From NCBI GenBank assembly GCA_018417955.1, contig JACTVC010000021.1:558001-622000 (forward strand): a stretch of DNA of 64,000 bases. The letters run 5' to 3'. Of the stretch, positions 10,680 to 19,945 are shown one piece after another. The notes below the pieces were generated by a model, which was given only the letters and a program-made list of their open reading frames with translations, did not search any database and was not told the DNA's origin. Position 1 is the stretch's first letter. Each line of letters opens with the position of its first letter. The DNA comes from Laccaria trichodermophora (lineage: Eukaryota > Basidiomycota > Agaricomycetes > Agaricales > Hydnangiaceae). The translations under genes were made by a program, and so were the position numbers.

Positions 10680-12310
10680 GCTTCGCTGGAAGGAGGGACC
10701 ATCTAGAAGCCAAGGGCCTGCGTAAAAAGATAATATCGGGGTGATCAGTCCAACTTACCATTCAGGAGAGCTCCAAGGAACTTTAAGACTTTACCCTGGT
10801 GCTAGATGCCTTTGTCATTGTCTAAAATAAGGGTAGTGCCAACTTGATGCCAACCAAGTTGTCAAATTTCCGCAAGGGAGTTCAGAGCTGACCCCTCCTT
10901 TTGTCAGATCTGTCTGCCTGCCTGTAAATTGAAAATTCAGTATCTACCACATTGTCCACCTTTGATTTCCGTAAATTTATGGCAAAATGTGAACACGGTG
11001 AACATTGATGCTGAAATATGTCAAGTGTTGTATGTCTCCCCCCATCTCATACATGTGATGTGCTGGCAATCACCGGCACTCCATATATGGCAATATTGCT
11101 ACTGTGCGTTCTCGAGCACCTAACCTACCCTAACTATTTAACCACCTAAGTCGGCTCGAGAGTGCGCTACCGCGCGTTCTCGAGCATATAAACTACCCTA
11201 ACCACCCAACCACCTAACCACCTAACCTAACTACCTAACCTAACTGAGAACGTGCTACCGCATGGGGAGAAAAATAACCCCAACCCTACATCAGCAAGTT
11301 AACAATTTACTTTCCGGCTTTTAGCTGCTTTTTAGCTTGCAACCAGCTGAAAAGTGTAAAAGCCGGAAAGCTAATCTACCGAAAATATGACATCCTAGCA
11401 GATCTCAAGAAACACTTAGATTACAAAAAAACTATGATACTAATATACCTCAAACCCCCTCCACCACTCAGACCTATCTTCCCTTCAGATTCTCAGCAAC
11501 AAACGGCCTGAGCTGTCAAGTAATTGAGTGGCACACAATATGAGAGAAGGAAGGAGAACTCTGTACCGGCAGTCCATGGATGGAATAGGTCATGCTACAG
11601 CATTGAGGAGTGGTGTTGTCTCTGGCAGCATACAGAGTCTGAGGATGTTGCAGAAGTTGGCGAAGGGGTGGTGATGGTAAGAAGGAAGAGACGTTGGACC
11701 GTGACGACGTGGCGGCTGATGGTAGCACCACATGAGTTGATTATTTGATCAATACAGCCAAACACCTCCACATCACATTCTTCTCTTCAACTCTCATCTA
11801 CCAGCCTTCCCCTCTACCCCGCTTGGTCTGCTGCATGTACCATGCGGGTGCTGCTGCATTTACTGAAATCATAGTGTGCAGTCACATCGTGTTTTGGACA
11901 CTTGTTGATGATGGATTGCGATGGGTTCAGGAGGCAACCTGGTGTGTCATTCCATACCCTTGAATTTCCCTCTTATAAATTCCCCTCTGACAGATTCTCT
12001 ATGCATCTCTCCAAGCTAGGTAGATTCCCATGAAGTTGGGTAGACTATGTAGTTCAGTAAATTTGCACTTTAGTTGCTAGTTTTGCCTTGATTGCTCTTT
12101 TCTATGACTTTTTCAACTTTTTCGTTTGCTTGCCAATAGCTGCTTTTCACAAAATTTGGCCTGGCTTTTTAACTTGCGGCTTTTCCGCCTTTTTTGACTT
12201 GTAGTGACTTGCACAAGTCGAAAAAAGTAAAATGTGAAAGTCCCGATGTAACAACTAACCTAACCTCCTAACTTAACCAAAAACACGAACGCGCTACTGC
12301 GCGGAGAGAA
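10680..12310. other. Gene-free, hairpin-rich stretch
   Basis: No gene is supported. It holds CCTAAC-rich patches (11,120-11,245 and 12,250-12,280). It also has a 14-bp imperfect palindrome of GCTCGAGA type (11,153-11,184) and a perfect 14-bp inverted repeat CTTTCCGGCTTTTA / TAAAAGCCGGAAAG (11,310-11,323 and 11,357-11,370). A TTTTTTGACTTGT hairpin lies near 12,200. The phrase 'GCTACNGC then GGGGAGAAAAATA-like' occurs near 11,255 and again near 12,290, so the interval may be one non-autonomous element flanked by direct repeats. Short ORFs at 11,524-11,963 look accidental. Confidence 0.4.
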
Positions 12311-12350
12311 AAATATCCTGTAAAGTAATTGTTTTAAGTAGAAAAAAAAA

Positions 12351-12430
12351 GTGGAGCAAGCAGAATCGAACCCCGAACACTTTGGTAAGCACCAAGAAAC
12401 CTGCACAAATAACCACTACACCAAACCAGC
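12351..12430 (-). pseudogene. tRNA-like sequence with Pol III boxes
   Basis: On the minus strand there is a good A box (TGGTGTAGTGG, 12,413-12,423) and a good B box (GGGGTTCGATTCTG, 12,362-12,375). The spacing fits a tRNA with a short extra arm, and a run of nine T (complement of 12,342-12,350) follows as a Pol III terminator. The acceptor and T stems do not pair properly, so I read it as a tRNA pseudogene or the head of a tRNA-derived SINE rather than a working tRNA. Confidence 0.5.
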
Positions 12431-12618
12431 ATATATTTTTACGGTTCGTTATGTACTATATCCTCCCCCAAACGATCAACTTTCCTTATAAGGAAAGTGA
12501 GACGGGGGGAGAGCTGCGACAGTTGAAATATGTCGGTAATTATTACTGTGGGAACTGATCGATATATGTAGTTATACGATCTCCCAAACACTCGCTTCGT
12601 TTACAACAACTATACACC

Positions 12619-13007
12619 ATGTCCAGCGTGCCCAATCTCCCACACAAGACAGCCACAACCACAAATCCATCTTCGGGTACGTTTCGCGATTATCTCCTAT
12701 TCATCTCCCTACGAACACAGCACGTCTCTCCCTCGAAGCACAAGCAATCAAAGAGGGATTCGAGCGGATGGGTACGATACACGATCCTCGGGCTGGGATG
12801 GGGAGGATTCCAAGGCCTCCAGCTGATTCGGACTCTGATACACCTCCGCCACCCAGGTCGATGGGGATGGGAATAGCCCCAGGACGCAGCGAACCCCTCT
12901 CGCCTGAAGCACGGGCGATCGCGCATGGGTTCAAGAGTATTTTGGGTGGACAACCCGATCCGCGGATGGGGTATGGGAGGATACCGCGGGAGTCTGGGTC
13001 TGAGTAG
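12619..13007 (+). CDS. Small two-repeat protein, 114 aa, unknown
   Basis: Exon 1 (12,619-12,676) and exon 2 (12,721-13,007) join across a 44-nt GT-AG intron (GTACGT to ACACAG). This gives a protein of about 114 residues starting MSSVPNLPHKTATTT and ending in ESGSE. It is built of two copies of one motif: LSLEAQAIKEGFERMG, then DPRAGMGRIPR with SDSD, and LSPEARAIAHGFKSILG, then DPRMGYGRIPR with SGSE. There is no signal peptide or membrane segment. The unspliced frame lacks the match between the repeats, which supports the intron. Just past the stop, sequence similar to the 5' flank of family D begins, so the gene marks the left edge of the tandem array. Function is unknown. Confidence 0.6.
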
Positions 13008-13322
13008 TGGTGAGTCTTCACATTGTGGAGGCAAGTGTTGTACGATTATACCTACTTGGTACACTGAAGAAAGAAGGACTGCATAAATGTTGTACAATAT
13101 ACAAGATGATTGAAATGTGGCCCATGGCGTTTCGTGAAGTAGCGTAGAATCAACATATCGTATCGGAGGTGGTACCTCGCAAAAGGTATCACTGAGAAGC
13201 GAACGAAAACGAAATTGAAACGAAAAGAATGTTCGGAGGGTTCAAGCCGACCGAATTAAACACTCACTGCACTAGAAACATTCGTCAGTATTACACAAAA
13301 CGTGATAGTAACCAAAAGAAAC

Positions 13323-16300
13323 TCACACCACGCCCTCTCCACGCCGATACCTTTTCTGCCATGTCGACTTCGTAACCCACGTCGGCCTAGCGCTCTTCAG
13401 CACTTGGAACTGATGCTCTGGCAGACGAGGGTGGGAATACCCTGCTTGAATCGGACGCCAGCCACCACCTGTCTCGCCTCCGCCATGATCCACACTTTGA
13501 CATCAGACGGTCCTTGCCAATGAAGATACAAATCCTCAGGCTCAAAGGTCCAACACGGGGTTGTCGAAGGCGGTGAGCGTATGTGAGAGGCACTGGAGGT
13601 ATCGGACATGGACGTCTTTGTTGCGGATCTTGGAGTAGCGCATAGTGAAGTAAGAACTGAGTACGCTTTACATTCTTGTGCTTCGTCGACAGCTGCTGGA
13701 ACAGGTGATAGGCGTTGAGGATTCGGAGTAGCGTGGACATGAGAGTCTGAATGAGAATGTATATCAGCAAAAGCACCAGACGTATGAAAAGGAGGAATCT
13801 GACCAGACGTAACCGCGGGATTGGGGTTCTCCAATGTTGAGGGCCCGTTACAACGAACAATAGGTAACTCTGGCTCAGGTGCAGAGGGACACGGAAGGCA
13901 AGTGAGTAGGGTCTTTTTGAATGGAGACTTCCGTTCCTTCTATAACCGTTGTCCGAATAAACGAGATTGAAAAGACAACGTGAAAGTTTTTACTGAAGAA
14001 CGCGGTTTCCCATTATAATCCGAGTTGTCGGTCTCGCTATCATCGATGTAGTCGTGGACATCATGATCATCGTCATCTTCATCTTCATCGTGATGATCAA
14101 GCTCGTCTTCCAAACTTCCAAATGGGCGACGGCGATAAGCTTGAAAGCACATTCAGCGTCAGTTGTGAAAGGTGATAAAAGGGGACCTGGACGACGAGCT
14201 GGTGTCGTAGGGAGAAGACCGCGATCTGGAGGTGTCATTGAAGGCTGGGGGCCGTGATCAAGAGGCGGGGGTTTCCCAGCCCTTTGAAGTTGCTCGCTGC
14301 CTTCCCGAGGCTTCATCAAAGGTTGGGAGCTACGACCCGGTGGTCCCATAGAAAATCGTAAACCGAGAACCAAAGGTGCAATTACTCGTTGAAATCCAGG
14401 ATCCCAGGGTCCCCTGAGAGACTGAGCACTACCGATCTACGTGAGGATTGGGGTGAGTCTTAACCCCAACAGAAATCCCATGTTGAGCAGATCCGTTTTG
14501 GGTGTTAAGCAATGTCTCTCCGCTGCCCTGCGTTGTGACATGTTGAATACCCTTGAAAGGCAGAATCAGCGAAACGACTTACCAAAAGAACATTCAAGTC
14601 CGAGTCCGAAATCTCAATAAAGAACTTCTCAACATTCCGGGTATCGCTGAGGTGTTGCCTTTGATTCTGGAGCGTATGGTGTCCACGATCAGATAGACCG
14701 TCGTGTAGTATCGGGCGGTCAATGAAGCCTTTGTGACTTGTCGTTACGCCTTCGTCCTCGTTGCAAGTCCAGCGGTGTTCAGGGTACAATCTGTCGTAGA
14801 TATACCGACCCGTAACATATATGAACGCACAGATCAGGAGGCGATGATGAAGATGGTGGTGAACAGAAGGATGAAATCTCGGCAAGCTACCGCCAATGGC
14901 ATGGCGGGAAGGCAATCGTTCTGTAGACAGGAGATGGGTGGTGGAACAGTGGGGAGAGATAGAAAGGACATACTTTGTAATTATAGCTGTATAAAAGGGA
15001 AAACAAGACAAAGAAGAGATCGTCAAAGGGAGGACGCGATCCTTACGTAAGCCGTTCAGGACCCGTGACGGCGACCAGCCCAATGGTCAAGTGCCTCGTT
15101 TTCCCCGTGTTCTTGCAAGCGTAATATGCAGCTGAGCATCCAATGTTGATGTCAATAGGCGGAATTCCACGCTTGAGCAGTGCAAGTGGCCTCCCCAACG
15201 ATCGCTGTCTTAGAGGTTAGTACGTGTTCTGTAAGATCAGACTACCCGGTAACTCACCCCCATAGATGAATTTCCTCAAACCAGACGTGGGACCAAACAG
15301 CAACATTGAGGGCATCTAACGGCAACGTCGAAGACATGTTTGAGCCGTAATTCTGTGTCAAGTCTATCGGTACCTGGAGAACTAAAAGCGAAGAGGTACA
15401 TACGTTGAGAAGAGCTAGCATCGTTTCCCTTCGGAAGTTGCGGAAATGCACGATGGCTGTCGTAGTACCAATAACTGAAGACAACGCCCTGCCGGAAAGA
15501 CATTGAAAAGTTCGGCAAGAAAGGCAGAGGACCCTGTTTATTCAATGTCAACGGGAAATGGTAGGGACATTTGAAGTGATGTTCTTGACGTCCTTGATAT
15601 CAGTAGACGATCGACCTTCGGATGGAGAAACGACGATCCCGATGCCCTGTTGAATCGTCAGTGAAGGTAGAAAAGATTAGAGTTCGCAAGTTGATCGACC
15701 TTCAATAGGTCTTGACAAACACGCGCAAGTTCACAAGAACCGCTGGGAAGATAAAGGGTTCCTTCACCTTGGATCTGGACAGCTGGTGCAAGGAACTCTG
15801 TCCACAACCGAACAAGGTGGGAAATGCTCTAGACGACGACGGTAAGAACTCTAAAGAGAAGAAAGAGGAGATTTCGTTAGCTTACGCCGTCATTGTGAAG
15901 AAACAACCCCTCCAGCTGAGAAGCCTGTTGTGCCGGCCAACGGCTTCGATGGTAGAAAGCATCTCCTTTTGGTCCTCCGAATCTGCTTGAACTTCCGCCA
16001 GTAGACAGTCGACGTTGAAAAAACGGGTAAGGCCACTCCCTGAGGCTCCGCAAACAGTGTGAAGGAACAGCATCCTCGCACAACAAGAGGACCTGATCGT
16101 GGACCGCCGAATTCGTAGTATAGGCTGTCCCATCCCGCGACATGCAGAATTATCGGAGTACTGGGTTGTGTTGCAAGTTGTGCAACGACGAGCTTTTCAT
16201 CGTTGAGCAGAGCCTCATCCAATGCCTACAGATTCATGAGAGATGAGAGTGCGAGCATGATATAAGATACGCACAGAGTTTCGAATGGATAAGAAGAAAT

Positions 16301-16690
16301 GGGCAACGCCATGGGGTATATAGTTGGTTGAGAAACATCGCCGTCATGATGTGGTGTAGACCTGTTCGCCGGGGACCTCTTCATGCGGTTTGGTTTGGAA
16401 GACCGTGCCTTCTTTGTTGGTATACTCGAAGGACGCGACGTCGAAGTCAGATACAAAGTGGAATAGAGGCGGACCGCCCTCAGATATAGTTAGGTGATTG
16501 GACTCACTGAACGAGGTACAGATGGCGTCAAAAGCAAACATATTGTCAGATAAAAAGTACGTACGACGATGGGGACTATTGGGGCCCGTGTAACGATCTT
16601 GGTTGATGTAAGTGTTGGTCAGGTAGGCACTGCGTTCAAACGTTCACAATGTTCACACCTCTCTTCCTCCCGTCGCGCCATCAGAACTGT
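13323..16690 (-). pseudogene. Family B copy 1, multi-exon uncharacterised gene
   Basis: Reading right to left, segments shared by other B copies are: an exon with ALDEALLNDEKLVVAQL then PIILHVAGWDSLYYEF (about 16,100-16,215), LLAEVQADSEDQKEML (about 15,950), FPAVLVNLREFVKTY (about 15,730), VVSPSEGRSSTDIKDVKN (about 15,600), TAIVHFRNFRRETMLALLN (about 15,440), ALNVAVWSHVWFEEIHLWG (about 15,300) and CAFIYVTGRYIYDRLYPE (about 14,800). Then come an acidic DELDHHDEDEDDDDHD exon (about 14,080) and the C-terminal EPEDLYLHWQGPSDVKVWI exon, ending STWQKRYRRGEGVV at a TGA (13,323). Introns begin GTAAG or GTATGT. The first exon has in-frame stops near 16,640-16,690, so this copy is probably dead. Function is not recognised. 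Confidence 0.45.
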
Positions 16691-16960
16691 ATCATTTCCA
16701 CCTCTCTCCCCGGAATCGTGGCTCCTCAAGAACTTGCGCTCTGGTAATTTTCCAATTTGAGAGCTTGAGAGGCCAGTACATGCGCTGAATGAAGGAAAGG
16801 CGCGGCGGAGCTACTTGGTGAACTGGAGACGTGCTCTGGCGACGGTTGATGCATAAGGGGCATTGTCTCGTGCATAATGCTCAATGAAGGTGTTCCGATG
16901 ACTCTTTCCTTCAATCGTCCGTCTTGCTAACATTACAACAGGTTCTGGTTGGAAGCAGCA

Positions 16961-17926
16961 ATGTCTATTCTGCCTGGTCATGATCCTACGTCTAGTTCCA
17001 CTCCCTCTTTAGACTCCAAAGAGGGTACAGAGTCATCTGCGGAAGCAGGAAAGTCAACGAAAAGGACGGGTTCCAGCTATGGTACGGCCTATGAAAACTC
17101 TACTGCTGGCTTGAATGGCCTAAATCACTCGTTCAGTATATTACCGTCTATACACCAAACATGGTGCATTTGAATCAAATCACGCCCTCTACGACAACGA
17201 CCATTTCATTTCCCGCGTTCCCTCGGAATTGTTTGCCCCTCCCCATACCGTGGCGTCTATTAAGCGGTCCCTCTGCAAACTTGAGGGCCTTTTGGGGCCC
17301 GACAAGGCGCTTTTTTTCGCACCTCTCTCAAGCCCAGCACCCAAAGAAGACGCTGCCCGCATCTCTTCAAACACTCCTTCTGGGCCAGGCCTGTCTGAAC
17401 ACGATCCGATCGCGCTGGTTGTCGAGTCGGAGAAGCGGACCAAGGAGGTCCTGCAGTCGGAGAGTCAGCTGCCGGAATGCTCTGATTAACAACATCCACT
17501 ACGGCAAGTCTTGCGCACGTCTCCTACCCAAATACTGCACTTATCATCAGCTTTGCAGTCTACTATCGCGTTTACTCTTCAGAGGGAGAAGGAGGCGAAA
17601 AGGCGAAGACTTCCTTCGATGAAAAAGACATTTTGTTAGAACGCATCAACAACCTCTTCGTCGCGCTTCCTCACACCGCTGGACCTTTGAAAGCATGCAT
17701 CGCAAAAGTTGAAGGCCTCGTCACGTCGGGTCATGCACTTCACAAAGACATGGAACTCTTCCGAGACGTGAACAGTGATGCTGCCATGAACGACACCGAC
17801 GTCATATCCTTCCAAGGCGACAATTATCCGGGCAGTGATGAAGGCGATTACGTAGGTTTTGTCAACGCAGCCCCCAATACAGCAGTGGACAAAAAGACTA
17901 AGCTCCAGAACTGTGGATTCTCATGA
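16961..17926 (+). pseudogene. Family A copy 1, truncated pseudogene
   Basis: Exon 1 (from ATG 16,961; MSILPGHDPTSS) and module 1 (FAPPHTVASIK, then SGPGLSEHDPIALVVE) are recognisable. A small indel creates an in-frame TAA at 17,487-17,489, just before the GC-type donor. Module 2 follows (NNLFVALPHTAGPLKACIAK, then DVISFQGDNYPGSDEG). Homology stops at about 17,912, where the sequence jumps back to the promoter-side region of the next copy (TGGATTCTCATGAAC). The C-terminal SH3-like exons are therefore missing. It appears to be a by-product of unequal crossing-over between A copies. Confidence 0.65.
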
Positions 17927-18168
17927 ACCTGCGCTCCAGTACTTTTCCACTCAGGAAGTTAGGAGCTTGAAAGGCCAGTTCATGCGCTGGATGGAGTAAA
18001 GGCGGAGCTACTCGTTCAGATTTAGAACATCTGACTTGCTCTGGCAACGAGGTGACAACATAAGCGCCAATGCCTCGTGGATGATAATCGATGAAGGCAT
18101 GTCCGATAACTCTTTCCTTCAACCACCCATCTTGCTGACGTTTCAATAGGTCCTGGTTGGAAGCAGCT

Positions 18169-19624
18169 ATGTCTCCTCTGCCCGGTCATGATCATACGTC
18201 CAGTTCTACAGCCTCTTCGGACGGCAAAGGGGGTGCAGATTCAGCAGCGAAAGGAGGAAAGTCAACGAAAAAGACGGGTCCTAGCTATGGTGCGCCCTAT
18301 CTCGAAAGCTCTACTGCTGGCTTGGATGGCCTAATTTACTTGTGCAGTATATTACCGTCTATACACCAAACTCGGTGCATTTGAATCGAATCACGCCCTC
18401 TACCACAACGACCGTTTCATTGGCCGCATTCCGTCCAAATTATTTGCCCCTCCCCATACGGTGGCGTCTTTCAAGCGGTCCCTCTGCAAATGTGAGGGCC
18501 TTTCGGAGCCTGACAAAGCGCTTGTTTTCACACCGCTCTCAAGCCCAGCACCCAAAAAAGACTCTGCCCGCCTCTCTTTGAACGCTCCTTCTGGGCCGGG
18601 GCTGTCTGAACATGATCCGATCGCGTTGATTGTCGAGTCAGAGAAGCGGACCAAGGAGGTCTCGCAGTCGGAGAAATTGCCGGAACGCTCTGATGATACC
18701 GATGTCCATTACGGCAAGTCTTGCCGACGTCTTCTACCCAAATACTGCGCTCACCAACTTTGCAGTATACTATCGTGTTTACTTATCAGGAAGCGAAGGA
18801 GAAGAAAAGGCAAAGACATCCTTCGATGAAAGTGACGTTTCGTTGGGACGCATCAACATCCTCTCCATCGCTCCCCCTCACACTGCTGGATCTTTGAAAG
18901 CATGCATCACGAAAGTCGAAGGCCTCGTAACGCCGGGTCATGCACTCTACAATGACATGGAGCTCTTCGAGGCCATGAATAATGATGCTGCTATGAGCGA
19001 CACTGATGTCATATCCTTCCAAGGTGACACTTATCCGGGTAGTGATCAAGGCGATCCCGTAGCCCTTGTCAATGCAACCACCAATACAGCAACAGACCAA
19101 AAGGCTAAGCCTACATCAGGTAAAGTTCTCGGCAGATATCCACTAGACATCGCGGAAACAAACCGTGCTCCTTCAGATGTACCAGATTCGAAATTCACGA
19201 AACGCGCTCGGTTGACTCATACTTACGGTGCGTAACAGTTCCCAGAGATAATCTGATTCTCATTCTATAGTATCCTGCTGCAGACAACAATAAATATGAT
19301 TCCGCCTGGCTATCAATAACCGAAAATGAGATCGTTTACACAGATGGAGTTAGGGTCTCCAGAATTTACTCCCCCCGCGGCGGTATTTCTTTCCTTGTCT
19401 GCTTCGCCACCAATTTGTTGACACTTTGTCGGAACAGATTCTTATGGAGGATACATAGCGATTAATTCCAAGGGTGAAAAAGGCTGTGAGTCTCCAATCT
19501 GCCTTTGGGTCACTAGGTAATTGTTGATTTTCTTTGGCAGTTGTGTGGGAGAGTGAGTGGTCTCCCTCCCTCTGTCGGAGTATTTGATATCGACCATTTG
19601 CTAGATAATCTTGCTTTTGATTGA
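18169..19624 (+). CDS. Family A copy 2, intact two-module protein, 375 aa
   Basis: Seven exons: 18,169-18,289; 18,348-18,713; 18,766-19,227; 19,284-19,382; 19,438-19,485; 19,541-19,552; 19,605-19,624. All six introns are phase 1, and the second uses a GC donor (GCAAGT). Residues 1-40 are Ser/Gly/Lys-rich. Module 1 (about 41-163) has YYRLYTKLGAFES, GRIPSKLFAPPHTVASFK and a SGPGLSEHDPIALIVE end. Module 2 (about 163-317) has YYRVYL, SLGRINILSIAPPHTAGSLK and DVISFQGDTYPGSDQGDPVA. The C-terminus (about 317-375) has WLSITENEIVYTDGV and INSKGEKGFV, resembling an SH3-like fold. No signal peptide is seen, so it is probably intracellular. I recognise the PPHT module only as a mushroom-specific repeat of unknown role. 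Confidence 0.7.
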
Positions 19625-19945
19625 TTGGTGAGCATCGGACAAAATGTATGCTAAGTTTGGAATGGATATGTCAGGACTTAGGGGGTCAATGTACCTGTCC
19701 CGTAGATCTGTTAACATGTAACGCGAGAAACGAGGAACCGATTATGAAAACGGCTATGCGCAACTTGCAATGCTGACAGTTGACGCTTTCAAAATGTTCA
19801 AGCCTGCTCAAGTATTCAGGTGATACATAAGGTATAAGTAAGAGATATACACGAACAAAAAACCCAAACGCTCGTATACGCGAGCATTCATTTATTGAAT
19901 TCCTCATCAGCGTCAGATCGTATAGAGTCATAAAGATCATAAAAG

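Noticed and set aside
11120..11245. Interstitial telomere from CCTAACC-rich sequence
   Set aside because: The spacing is irregular and no run of perfect TTAGGG/CCCTAA units exists; more likely part of a hairpin element.
11524..11963. Two plus-strand ORFs of about 70 codons
   Set aside because: Overlapping, compositionally ordinary and without introns or homologues elsewhere in the window.
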